Source of the DNA: Prevotella sp.
GTDB lineage: Bacteria; Bacteroidota; Bacteroidia; Bacteroidales; Bacteroidaceae
Direction: 5' to 3'
Length of the DNA: 35,226 bases
Assembly (NCBI GenBank): GCA_020026195.1
Contig: JAHHQW010000023.1
Location: 1 to 35,226 of the forward strand
Of the stretch, positions 8,207-15,540 are shown one piece after another (the stretch's first letter is position 1; every line of letters starts with the position of its first letter). Both the position numbers and the translations under genes were made by a program. The notes below the pieces were generated by a model that saw only the letters and a list, made by a program, of their open reading frames with translations, made no database searches and was not told the DNA's origin.

Positions 8207-9466
8207 ATGTCATATTTATTTTCATCAGAATCAGTTTCTGAAGGACATCCTGACAAAGTGGCTGACCAGATATCAGACGCCATTCTCGACCAGTTCCTGG
8301 CTTATGATTCTGACGCTCACGTAGCAGTAGAGACATTTGTAACAACAGGACAGGTAGTCCTTATGGGTGAAGTAAGAAGCGAGGCTTATATCGACTTACC
8401 TACAATAGCAAGAAATACGATCAAGGGTATCGGATACACAAAATCTGAATACCAGTTCGACGGCGACTCATGCGGTATTCTTACTGCAATTCACGAGCAG
8501 AGTCAGGACATCAACCGTGGTGTAAGTCGCGAGAACGAAGAAGAACAGGGCGCAGGCGACCAGGGTATGATGTTCGGTTACGCTACAAACGAGACAGAGA
8601 GCTACATGCCTGTTTCCATAGACATTGCACATCTGCTGATGCAGACTCTTGCAGAAATCCGCAAGGAAGGCAAGGTAATGACTTATCTCCGTCCGGACTC
8701 AAAGAGTCAGGTAACTGTAGAATACGACGACAACAACATTCCTACACGTATCGATACAATAGTTATCTCAACACAACACGACGAATTTGATAACGACGAC
8801 GAGAAAATGCTCGCAAAGATCAAGGAAGATGTCATCAACATCCTCATACCGAGAACTCTCAAACACATAAAGAGCCAGAAGGTACTCGACCTCTTTGGCG
8901 ACGACATCAAATACTTCGTTAATCCTACAGGAAAGTTTGTCATCGGTGGTCCTCACGGAGATACCGGACTTACAGGACGTAAGATTATCGTTGACACTTA
9001 CGGTGGCAAGGGTGCTCACGGTGGCGGAGCATTTAGCGGTAAGGATCCCTCGAAGGTTGACCGTTCAGCAGCATACGCAGCACGTTACATTGCAAAGAAT
9101 ATGGTAGCAGCAGGCATCGCCGACGAAGTTCTTCTGCAGGTCAGCTATGCAATCGGTGTTGCACGCCCCGTAAACATTTACGTAAACACATACGGACGTT
9201 CTCATGTAAACATGACCGACGGTGAGATTTCTGCTAAGATTGCAGAGATGTTCGACCTCCGTCCGAAATCTATAGAAAGAGCTCTGAACCTCAGAACTCC
9301 TATCTACAAGGAGACAGCAGCTTACGGCCACATGGGACGCAAGTGCGAGAAGGTTAAGAAGGTCTTCACAAGTCAATACCACGAAACAAAAGAGATAGAA
9401 GTAGAACTCTTCCCCTGGGAAAAGCTTGACAAGGTAGATTACATAAAGAAAGAATTTGGATTGTAA
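8207..9466 (+). CDS. metK: S-adenosylmethionine synthase
   Basis: Makes S-adenosylmethionine from methionine and ATP, supplying methyl donor to enzymes such as the RsmF-like protein upstream. The 419 residues show all three domains. The ATP-binding start is SEGHPDKVADQISDAILD (H14 is the catalytic histidine). GAGDQGMMFGYA is the methionine/ATP signature, and GGGAFSGKDPSKVDRSAAY the glycine-rich phosphate loop. The sequence is slightly longer than the 384-residue E. coli enzyme, as usual in Bacteroidetes. It has its own promoter. The DUF4271 gene starts three bases after the stop, so metK probably heads an operon reaching hemD and beyond. Confidence 0.98.
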   Translation: MSYLFSSESVSEGHPDKVADQISDAILDQFLAYDSDAHVAVETFVTTGQVVLMGEVRSEAYIDLPTIARNTIKGIGYTKSEYQFDGDSCGILTAIHEQSQDINRGVSRENEEEQGAGDQGMMFGYATNETESYMPVSIDIAHLLMQTLAEIRKEGKVMTYLRPDSKSQVTVEYDDNNIPTRIDTIVISTQHDEFDNDDEKMLAKIKEDVINILIPRTLKHIKSQKVLDLFGDDIKYFVNPTGKFVIGGPHGDTGLTGRKIIVDTYGGKGAHGGGAFSGKDPSKVDRSAAYAARYIAKNMVAAGIADEVLLQVSYAIGVARPVNIYVNTYGRSHVNMTDGEISAKIAEMFDLRPKSIERALNLRTPIYKETAAYGHMGRKCEKVKKVFTSQYHETKEIEVELFPWEKLDKVDYIKKEFGL

Positions 9467-9469
9467 TAT

Positions 9470-10417
9470 ATGACATCGTCAATATCCGATACTCTTGCAA
9501 TGGCAAAAGACACCATTGCAAGAGTTAAGATTTTGGAACAGGATTCTATAATCAGCAGAACGGACTCTGACTCCGCAGCAGTAGAATACACGCGATTCTG
9601 TAACATCAGCAGAAAGGACACCATAAACACGTCCTGGTCTGAATGTGACAGCTGTTCAACATTTCAATTCCTTTTGGAAAACGGCGACACAACGCAGCAT
9701 TCCATCAGTCCCGTTAAAGAAACTCCGGGAGTATATGGTATTCCATACGACAATGATATAACGCACAGCGACATCGTGTCATCTCTTGTGATATTATGTT
9801 TTATCGTCACGATGACCATTTTCTCTTTCGCTCGCGATTATATAAGTAACCAAACAAAGAAGTTCTTTAACAAGATTTCCAAAAGCCGCAGTTTCACTGC
9901 AGAGACTATCAACGAAGTAAAGCTGAATATCTATTTCACGATACAGACAAGTCTCTTATTATCCATCATAACATACACATTTGCCGTAGAAGTGACAGAC
10001 GGCAGGTATACAGATTTTCCGCTTACGCTGATAATACCGGCAGCAACACTTATGTATCTTCTTTATTTCACAGTCAAGTATATTCTATACATGATGACAG
10101 ACTGTATATTTTATGAAGAGAAGAAAATAAGGAAACAGCACTCCGATGATTTATGCTATATAATGACCGTACAGGGACTTTTTTTATTCCCCGCACTGCT
10201 TATTTCGATAAGTACCGGAATGGAAGCATATTCGCTTGCCATTTATCTCTCTGTGGTTATCGTATTAGCTAAATTACTATCCTTTTACAAGACTATCTGT
10301 ACATTTTCAGGACACTATACCTCTATTCTGCAAATTATTTTGTACTTTTGCGCCCTTGAGATGATACCATTGATGTCAATTATTGGCATTTTGGCGATGA
10401 CAGTAAAATATTTATAA
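9470..10417 (+). CDS. DUF4271 family membrane protein
   Basis: Inner-membrane protein of 315 residues and unknown function. The first ~100 residues are polar. Hydrophobic segments follow at about 101-121, 155-175, 184-210, 230-248, 252-272 and 285-312, suggesting six membrane helices. Length, topology and position directly upstream of hemD match the DUF4271 family, which in Bacteroidales commonly sits beside uroporphyrinogen-III synthase. The context hints at a link to tetrapyrrole metabolism or envelope biology but does not prove one. Spacing to metK is 3 bases and to hemD 16 bases. Confidence 0.72.
   Translation: MTSSISDTLAMAKDTIARVKILEQDSIISRTDSDSAAVEYTRFCNISRKDTINTSWSECDSCSTFQFLLENGDTTQHSISPVKETPGVYGIPYDNDITHSDIVSSLVILCFIVTMTIFSFARDYISNQTKKFFNKISKSRSFTAETINEVKLNIYFTIQTSLLLSIITYTFAVEVTDGRYTDFPLTLIIPAATLMYLLYFTVKYILYMMTDCIFYEEKKIRKQHSDDLCYIMTVQGLFLFPALLISISTGMEAYSLAIYLSVVIVLAKLLSFYKTICTFSGHYTSILQIILYFCALEMIPLMSIIGILAMTVKYL
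10343..10350 (+). promoter_or_regulatory. Possible internal -7 element before hemD
   Basis: TACTTTTG, followed by CGCCC, matches TAnnTTTG inside the 3' end of the DUF4271 gene, 84 bases before the hemD start. No TTTG is found at a suitable distance upstream. It could give hemD-rnpA-yidD a separate promoter, or be chance. Confidence 0.3.
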
Positions 10418-10433
10418 ACAGAACTAACAGAAA

Positions 10434-11180
10434 ATGGGGATCAAGAAGATATTAATTTCGCAACCCAAACCGGCAAGTGACAAGTCGCCGTATTTTGACG
10501 TTGCAAGGGATAGAAACGTAGAATTAGTTTTCAAACCTTTCATCAAGGTTGAAGGTGTTTCTTCCAAAGAGTTCCGCAAACAAAAAGTAAATATTTCAAG
10601 TTTCACGGCAGTGGTGTTCACATCCCGTCATGCCATCGACAACTTTTTCTCTTTAGCCAAGGAGATGAGAGTAGAGATTCCTGAAAGCATGAAATATTTC
10701 TGCGTAACAGAAACTATTTCACTTTACATCCAGAAATATACACAGTATCGCAAGCGTAAGGTATTCTTCGGCACAACTGGTAAGATTGACGACCTCCTGC
10801 CCACAATGGTTAAGCACAAGGACGAAAAATATCTCGTTCCCATGAGCGACACCGACAATTCAAGCATGAAGGCTCTCTTCGACGAGAAGAAACTCAACTA
10901 TCAGGACTGTATCATGTACCGTACCGTAAGCAACGACTTTACTGAAGAAGAGAAGAAGAACTTCGACTACGACATGGTTGTATTGTTTACTCCTTCAGGC
11001 GTAAAGTCATTACTGGAGAACTTCCCCCAGGCAAAGGAGAATGGAATAAAAGTTGGTACATTCGGTCCCGCTACATCAAAGGCAGCAAAGGAAGCCGGAC
11101 TTAATCAGGTTATCGAGGCACCGTCAAAGGAATGTCCTTCTATGACATCGGCGCTGATGAAATATCTTGAAAACAACTAA
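10434..11180 (+). CDS. hemD: Uroporphyrinogen-III synthase
   Basis: Cyclises hydroxymethylbilane with inversion of ring D to give uroporphyrinogen III, the branch point to haem, sirohaem and B12. The 248 residues show the weakly conserved bilobal HemD pattern. AVVFTSRHAIDNFF in lobe 1 and MVVLFTPSGVKSLLENFPQ in lobe 2 are the paired ligand-facing motifs, and VGTFGPATSKAAKEAGL is the C-terminal signature. No other haem gene is visible in the window. It lies between the DUF4271 gene and rnpA (8-base gap), an order typical of Bacteroidales. Confidence 0.88.
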   Translation: MGIKKILISQPKPASDKSPYFDVARDRNVELVFKPFIKVEGVSSKEFRKQKVNISSFTAVVFTSRHAIDNFFSLAKEMRVEIPESMKYFCVTETISLYIQKYTQYRKRKVFFGTTGKIDDLLPTMVKHKDEKYLVPMSDTDNSSMKALFDEKKLNYQDCIMYRTVSNDFTEEEKKNFDYDMVVLFTPSGVKSLLENFPQAKENGIKVGTFGPATSKAAKEAGLNQVIEAPSKECPSMTSALMKYLENN

Positions 11181-11188
11181 TCATCGGA

Positions 11189-11593
11189 ATGAATCTGGCA
11201 GAATATCATAATACACTAAGTAAGGACGAAAGGGTATACGGACAGACGCTGACAGACAAACTCTTCGGAGGCAGATGTAGCAAGTCTATGTCGTTATATC
11301 CCATACGCATGGTGTATATGACTGCCGACCTCAAGAAGAAAGATAAGAAGGCCCGCATCCTGATAAGCGTTCCCAAACGAATGTTACATCATGCCGTTGA
11401 CCGTAACCGTGTGAAACGACAGATAAGAGAGGCTTTCAGAATCAACAAACATATAATAAACGACAAGATAGCCGAAACAAATTCTGAAGATGTCGTCATT
11501 GCGTTCATTTGGACAGACAGACAGCTTCACGACTCAAAGGAAATAGGCGAAAAGATGGTACGACTGCTCAGACGACTGGAAGAGAAGTTATGA
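11189..11593 (+). CDS. rnpA: Ribonuclease P protein component
   Basis: Protein subunit of RNase P, which binds the catalytic RNA and the 5' leader of precursor tRNAs. The protein has 134 residues. The signature basic helix is NRVKRQIREAFRIN, and the start of the fold is visible in LTDKLFGGRCSKS and RILISVPKRMLHHAVDR. The stop overlaps the yidD start (ATGA at 11590-11593), so translation is probably coupled. In many bacteria rnpA lies next to rpmH and yidC; here it is in the hemD-yidD cluster instead. Confidence 0.94.
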   Translation: MNLAEYHNTLSKDERVYGQTLTDKLFGGRCSKSMSLYPIRMVYMTADLKKKDKKARILISVPKRMLHHAVDRNRVKRQIREAFRINKHIINDKIAETNSEDVVIAFIWTDRQLHDSKEIGEKMVRLLRRLEEKL

Positions 11594-11841
11594 ACATACT
11601 TAAGAAACTTATAAAGATAATAGCATGGATATTCGTCGGGGCACTGCTCCTACCCATCCTGTTTTATCAGAAATTCATAACTCCTTACACTCCGCCTTCA
11701 TGCAGATTCACTCCCACATGCTCCGAATATGCCCGTCAGGCACTGATAAAGCACGGACCGATAAAAGGTCTGTATCTTGCCATCCGACGTATATTGCGGT
11801 GCCATCCATGGGGAGGAAGCGGATACGACCCTGTTCCATAA
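11590..11841 (+). CDS. yidD: YidD membrane protein insertion efficiency factor
   Basis: Small membrane-associated protein of 83 residues that helps YidC insert inner-membrane proteins. An amphipathic/hydrophobic N terminus (KKLIKIIAWIFVGALLLPILFYQKFI) precedes the family core with three conserved cysteines: C38 (PPSCRF), C44 (TPTCSEYA) and C71 (ILRCHPWGGSGYDPV). An upstream in-frame ATG at 11509 lies inside rnpA and adds 27 unrelated residues, so the ATG at 11590, overlapping the rnpA stop, is the true start. rnpA-yidD adjacency is widely conserved. Confidence 0.95.
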   Translation: MNILKKLIKIIAWIFVGALLLPILFYQKFITPYTPPSCRFTPTCSEYARQALIKHGPIKGLYLAIRRILRCHPWGGSGYDPVP

Positions 11842-11879
11842 AGATAATAACACTTATAACACACATATAAAATAATTCG

Positions 11880-13178
11880 ATGAATAAGAACTTTGTTGAA
11901 GAATTAAGATGGAGAGGCATGCTCAGTCAGATTATGCCGGGTACTGAAGAACTGTTACAGAAAGAAATGGTAACTGCCTATCTCGGTACCGACCCTACTG
12001 CTGATTCTCTTCATATCGGACATCTCTGCGGCGTTATGATGCTGCGTCACCTGCAGCATTGCGGACACAAGCCCGTTGCACTCATCGGTGGTGCTACCGG
12101 TATGATCGGCGACCCTTCTGGTAAGAGTGCCGAACGCAACCTGCTCGATGAAGAAACTTTAAGACACAACCAGGCATGTATTAAGGCTCAGCTTTCTAAA
12201 TTCTTGGATTTCGAAAGCGATGCTCCTAACAAGGCAGAACTTGTAAACAATTACGACTGGATGAAAGGAATGGGATTCCTCGAATTCGCCCGTAACGTAG
12301 GTAAACACATCACCGTAAATTATATGATGGCTAAGGACAGCGTACAGAGCCGACTCAATGGCGAGGCACGCGATGGTCTGTCATTCACTGAATTCACATA
12401 TCAGCTCCTTCAGGGCTACGACTTCCTCTATCTGCACCAGCACTTAGGATGTAAGTTGCAGATGGGTGGTAACGACCAGTGGGGTAACATGACTACTGGT
12501 ACAGAACTTATCCGCCGTACTCTTGGTAACGAGGAAGAGGCTTTTGCTCTTACCTGTCCTCTTATCACAAAGGCTGATGGTAAGAAGTTCGGTAAAACTG
12601 AAACAGGCAACATCTGGCTTGACCGCAAGCGCACAACTCCTTATAAGTTCTATCAGTTCTGGCTGAACGTAAGCGACGAGGATGCTGAACGTTACATCAA
12701 GATTTTCACAAGTCTCGACAAGGAAACCATCGAAACTCTCGTAGCTGAACATAAGGAAGATCCGGGACGCCGTACATTACAGAAGCGTCTTGCCGAAGAG
12801 GTTACCGTCATGGTTCACTCTCGCGAGGATTACGATATAGCTGTAGAGGCATCTAACATCTTGTTCGGCAAGGGAACAAAGGAAACTCTTCAGAAATTCG
12901 ACGAAGAAACTCTTCTAAGCATTTTCGAAGGTGTTCCTCATTTCGATGTAGACAAGAGTGTTCTCGGCACACCTGCTGCAGATATCTTCACAGATGCTGC
13001 ACCTATCTTCCCCAGCAAGGGTGAAATGCGTAAGATGGTTAAGGGCGGCGGCGTATCACTCAACAAGGAGAAGATAGCTGATGCTAACGCAGCAATCACT
13101 GCCGACGACCTCATCGATGGCAAATACTTACTGGTACAGAAAGGTAAGAAGAATTACTTCCTGCTCACTGTTAAGTAA
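11880..13178 (+). CDS. tyrS: Tyrosyl-tRNA synthetase
   Basis: Class I aminoacyl-tRNA synthetase charging tRNA-Tyr; 432 residues. The HIGH motif is present as H45-I-G-H48 in ADSLHIGHLC. The KMSKS loop appears as KFGKT within ADGKKFGKTETG, normal for bacterial TyrRS. Tyrosine-binding landmarks include YLGTDPT and YQLLQGYDFLYL, and the conserved GGNDQWGN is intact. The C-terminal ~70 residues form the S4-like tRNA-binding domain (MRKMVKGGGVSLNKEKI). The gap to yidD is 38 bases without a terminator, so it may be read from the upstream operon. No T-box is visible. Confidence 0.97.
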   Translation: MNKNFVEELRWRGMLSQIMPGTEELLQKEMVTAYLGTDPTADSLHIGHLCGVMMLRHLQHCGHKPVALIGGATGMIGDPSGKSAERNLLDEETLRHNQACIKAQLSKFLDFESDAPNKAELVNNYDWMKGMGFLEFARNVGKHITVNYMMAKDSVQSRLNGEARDGLSFTEFTYQLLQGYDFLYLHQHLGCKLQMGGNDQWGNMTTGTELIRRTLGNEEEAFALTCPLITKADGKKFGKTETGNIWLDRKRTTPYKFYQFWLNVSDEDAERYIKIFTSLDKETIETLVAEHKEDPGRRTLQKRLAEEVTVMVHSREDYDIAVEASNILFGKGTKETLQKFDEETLLSIFEGVPHFDVDKSVLGTPAADIFTDAAPIFPSKGEMRKMVKGGGVSLNKEKIADANAAITADDLIDGKYLLVQKGKKNYFLLTVK

Positions 13179-13194
13179 AATAAAATATAAAATA

Positions 13195-13226
13195 TTTGGT
13201 AGTAGAATTAAAAAACACTACCTTTG
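13195..13226 (+). promoter_or_regulatory. Promoter of tRNA-Gln
   Basis: TTTG at 13195-13198 and TACCTTTG at 13219-13226 are spaced by 20 bases, an ideal Bacteroidetes promoter. The mature tRNA begins 11 bases after the -7 box, so the 5' leader is very short. Confidence 0.88.
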
Positions 13227-13236
13227 CGACTGCGAT

Positions 13237-13307
13237 TGTCCCATGGTGTAATGGTAACACTACAGGTTTTGGTTCTGTCATTGGAGGTTCGAATCCCCCT
13301 GGGACAA
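13237..13307 (+). tRNA. tRNA-Gln (anticodon TTG)
   Basis: A 71-base cloverleaf. The acceptor arm TGTCCCA (13237-13243) pairs with TGGGACA (13300-13306), with discriminator A at 13307. The anticodon stem ACAGG/TCTGT (one G-T pair) encloses the loop TTTTGGT with anticodon TTG at 13269-13271, reading CAA and probably CAG. The T arm contains GGTTCGAATCC. CCA is only partly encoded (CA follows). It has its own promoter and terminator. Confidence 0.97.
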
Positions 13308-13320
13308 CATCAGCAGTAAG

Positions 13321-13370
13321 AAAAGAGTATTAATCAGTTGTATATCATCAACTTATTAATACTCTTTTTT
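13321..13370 (+). terminator. Terminator after tRNA-Gln
   Basis: AAAAGAGTATTAAT (13321-13334) pairs perfectly with ATTAATACTCTTTT (13355-13368). An inner AGTTG/CAACT helix extends the stem, and a T-run ends it. The stem is long and AT-rich. Confidence 0.88.
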
Positions 13371-13812
13371 ATTGATATTATAAGATAATACTGCTACATA
13401 CTAAATATAAAAAATTAGTCAAAAGTTTTATCTCATACACTATATAATCAACTTTCCATATCCAACAACTCATTAAATTATGGAATTTGAGAGCTGACAT
13501 TACAGAAAAACATTTTGACACTATTTACACAACATATAATTCCAAGAAATATACTATAATTCTGATAACAATAATATTTATTGGGATTTAATAATATCTA
13601 CAACACAACGACTGTTCTATACGTATATTCAGATTTGTAACTGAAAGCCACAATGCAGTAATATCCTAAAATACCACTACATAAATAAAGCGTTTGCCGA
13701 TGACATCCTAAGCCTTAACAATTATCAGGAATAACACGGCATCGAAATGGGAATCATCAATGATGATACCTGTCATTGTAAGTGTACTGTATAATTAGAC
13801 TTCTGCTGTAAT
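13371..13812. other. AT-rich gene-free stretch after tRNA-Gln
   Basis: About 440 bases without a credible reading frame, promoter or RNA. Base composition is visibly richer in A+T than in the neighbouring operons. No copy of the tRNA 3' end was seen that would mark an integration site. Confidence 0.5.
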
Positions 13813-13852
13813 AAAACAAAAATTCCACCAACCAATGAAGGAAGATGGAATT
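13813..13852 (-). terminator. Probable terminator for the leftward accessory genes
   Basis: On the minus strand AATTCCATC pairs with GGTGGAATT (plus-strand arms 13821-13829 and 13844-13852, with one G-T/mismatch position) and runs into a T-rich tail. It lies just downstream of the frameshifted small gene and the YkvA-like gene. Confidence 0.55.
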
Positions 13853-13864
13853 GATTTTTAAAAA

Positions 13865-14072
13865 TTATTCTTTGTCTGACTTATTCGAATAGTTCCTAGT
13901 AAAAATTAGAATAACGAGGCCAATAATGTTATACATAATAAAGGTAAACGCATATCTTCTTTTTGGATTAATTTACCCACTTTCTATCATGTAAATCAAC
14001 AGATCTCACCAAAGCAAGCCTACGATTATATTTTTCATGAAGATTTTTCGATTTAACCGAACAATTCTTCAA
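13865..14072 (-). pseudogene. Frameshifted small single-helix membrane protein gene
   Basis: Two coding-like minus-strand segments abut in different frames. The first (14072 to a stop at 13968-13970) reads KSKNLHEKYNRRLALV and then RSVDLHDRKWVN. The second (13972 to a stop at 13865-13867) reads INPKRRYAFTF, then a hydrophobic MYNIIGLVILIFT, then RNYSNKSDKE. Skipping one base near AATTAAT (around 13968-13974) would join them into one small protein of about 65-70 residues with a single C-terminal membrane helix. No ATG is seen in frame; the only candidate is a TTG overlapping the end of the YkvA-like gene. This is an inference from composition; the family is not recognised. Confidence 0.4.
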
Positions 14073-14388
14073 CTTTTGCTCTAGCTGCTTTAACAACCTC
14101 TGGATCAGAACAACATGCCAAAGTTGTAACTGCTGTTGCTAAAACACCTCCATCATCTACCAAACCACCAGGAAGCATATCAGGAATTGCATCTATAGGA
14201 CAGATGAAATAACCTAATGCGGCTACAATGGCTGCAACTTGTGCTGATGTTGCTTTACCAAGAGCTATAGCGTAATACAACTTCAATGCATTGAATACAA
14301 CTTCTCTACCTGCTTTGCTTGCGAAATTTGCCAGTTTATCCCAAAATCCACTTTCTGAATACGAACTTTTGTACTTTTTATTATCCAT
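14053..14388 (-). CDS. YkvA family (DUF1232) protein
   Basis: Protein of 111 residues with the DUF1232/YkvA core: GYFICPIDAIPDMLPGG, then LVDDGGVLATAVTTLA. The signature is the IxPIDxIPD...GxxDD pattern, a short hydrophobic segment of unknown function. The N-terminal ~45 residues are charged then mildly hydrophobic (ALKLYYAIALGKATSAQ). Codon choice looks more A/T-ended than in flanking operons, which fits the AT-rich accessory stretch around it. Upstream on its strand lie two small inverted repeats (ACCGAA/TTCGGT at 14409-14428 and GAGCC/GGCTC at 14447-14466) that could be control sites. No clear TAnnTTTG box was found. Confidence 0.8.
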   Translation of the reverse strand: MDNKKYKSSYSESGFWDKLANFASKAGREVVFNALKLYYAIALGKATSAQVAAIVAALGYFICPIDAIPDMLPGGLVDDGGVLATAVTTLACCSDPEVVKAARAKVEELFG

Positions 14389-14408
14389 TTGATTATAATT
14401 TACAATAC

Positions 14409-14428
14409 TTCGGTTATTTTTTACCGAA
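14409..14428. repeat. Short inverted repeat upstream of the YkvA-like gene
   Basis: TTCGGT (14409-14414) pairs with ACCGAA (14423-14428) across an 8-base T-rich spacer, 21 bases before the start codon on the minus strand. It could be an operator or an mRNA leader hairpin. A second repeat, GAGCC/GGCTC at 14447-14466, lies just beyond. Confidence 0.4.
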
Positions 14429-14538
14429 ATTTAAAAGTTAAACATAGAGCCGGTTAAAACAGGCTCAAAAAACATATAGTCAATCTTTGAAATAAGAGGA
14501 TTGAAATACCATTTTCCATATCCTCATGCAAGTCAATA

Positions 14539-15134
14539 ATATACAATGCTTATACGCTCGAACGATTTATTTGCGTATGTGGGATTACCCAGACAAGCAA
14601 GTTATTGACAAACTTTTCAAAGGACTCATTTTATTTAGCGCCAAAATCGCTTAGGCTTGGCTAATTCTTAACCATCTATTAACCTTTCATATTATTACAT
14701 TTTATCCTATAAGCTCTGTCAAATTGGGTTTTGTATTTTTCTTGATTGACGCAAAAAAGGCGCAGAGTTTAGATTATAACTCTCATTCTTATCCTTCTCA
14801 GTATCGCCAAACACTGCTAACAACAGAACGGAAGAAAATAACCACCCTACGCCATACCAATATGTGAAAGCTTGTACTTCATAAGAAATACACGTTCATA
14901 TATGCAGATACAACAAAAGGGACATTCTCTTGCTTGTTCTTTGTTAGTTCTGAAATTTGGCGATTTTAGAAAGATAGAACTTAAGCTTTTAATGCCTTCT
15001 TGCAAACCCAGGATTTCTCCCCTGAGTCAATTGCAAAGATATAACATTTTTTTAGAGAATGTCCCAAGATGGTTATTTTTCTTCGTCTTATCAGGAATTA
15101 AAGTCCTTCTCAGACGTTATTTTCTGCAAAAGTA
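14539..15134 (-). other. Repeat-like or non-coding RNA element, possibly transcribed leftward
   Basis: No full gene is present, but the stretch is not random. Two minus-strand -7 boxes lie at 15127-15134 (TACTTTTG) and 15034-15041 (TATCTTTG). Downstream of the first, CGTCT...AGACG and an inner AGGA/TCCT can fold. A minus-strand frame open from 14895 to the stop at 14719-14721 gives 58 protein-like residues, including TYWYGVGWLFSSVLLLAVFG, but has no Met and is preceded by a stop. On the plus strand, a frame ending at 14664 reads GITQTSKLLTNFSKDSFYLA. Such text resembles recurrent intergenic sequence I associate with Bacteroidales, but this was not checked. Confidence 0.4.
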
Positions 15135-15392
15135 CATATTATTAACATAACAAAAAATTCATTACAGAGTCCAGTTAAAAGAAAAAGACAAGAAACTGTT
15201 AAAAATCGCTCAGGAAAATATATTCAGCATTAGTTGAACATACTCCACATGTAGATGTTTCTTCATAAATTATGACATATAAGATGTATCTCTTTAAGGA
15301 TTTTTCCTAAAATTTTATGGCATATCTGTTTGTTTATAGGCACTATTATGTTGAAAAAAGAAAAGATTAGTAAATATTATTCTATTTTTTAG
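15135..15392. other. AT-rich spacer before the thiamine operon
   Basis: No gene, promoter or repeat can be supported here. Short coding-like scraps occur, such as LKEKDKKLLKIAQENIFSIS on the plus strand, but none has a start or sufficient length. Confidence 0.4.
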
Positions 15393-15400
15393 TATCTTTG
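15393..15400 (+). promoter_or_regulatory. -7 element of the thiamine operon
   Basis: TATCTTTG matches the consensus, 11 bases before the riboswitch. The -33 region is not clearly TTTG. Transcription would start near 15407, just ahead of the aptamer. Confidence 0.7.
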
Positions 15401-15410
15401 CGCCCGATAA

Positions 15411-15516
15411 TTCAAAGGGGTGCCATACTATAAGGGCTGAGATTATACCCATTGTACCGGATACGGGTAATGCCGATACCGGGATGCAGCATAATCAACA
15501 ACACATACCCCTTTTC
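15411..15516 (+). promoter_or_regulatory. TPP riboswitch (THI element)
   Basis: The aptamer has the hallmarks of the class: GGGGTGCC at 15417-15424, GGCTGAGA at 15435-15442, and GGGTAATGCC followed by GATACCGGGATGCA. Helix P1 is AAAGGGG (15414-15420) with CCCCTTT (15508-15514). The start codon of the TonB receptor is 25 bases beyond the aptamer, and no terminator hairpin is seen between them. Control is therefore probably at translation initiation or by an unseen mechanism. TPP binding should lower expression of the downstream transporter genes. Confidence 0.95.
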
Positions 15517-15540
15517 AGTTTAATTAAATATTATATTTAA

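Noticed and set aside
10424..10621. Minus-strand open frames overlapping hemD, metK, tyrS, the TonB receptors and the protease
   Set aside because: They are shadows of well-supported genes on the other strand, with no promoters or family features.
13287..13307. tRNA-Gln 3' end as an integration (att) site
   Set aside because: No second copy of the tRNA 3' end and no integrase gene was seen in the window.
14872..15150. A 92-residue plus-strand open frame in the accessory stretch
   Set aside because: It runs antisense over two leftward promoter boxes, has no promoter or protein family signal, and its composition changes abruptly along its length; it is more likely part of the repeat-like element.
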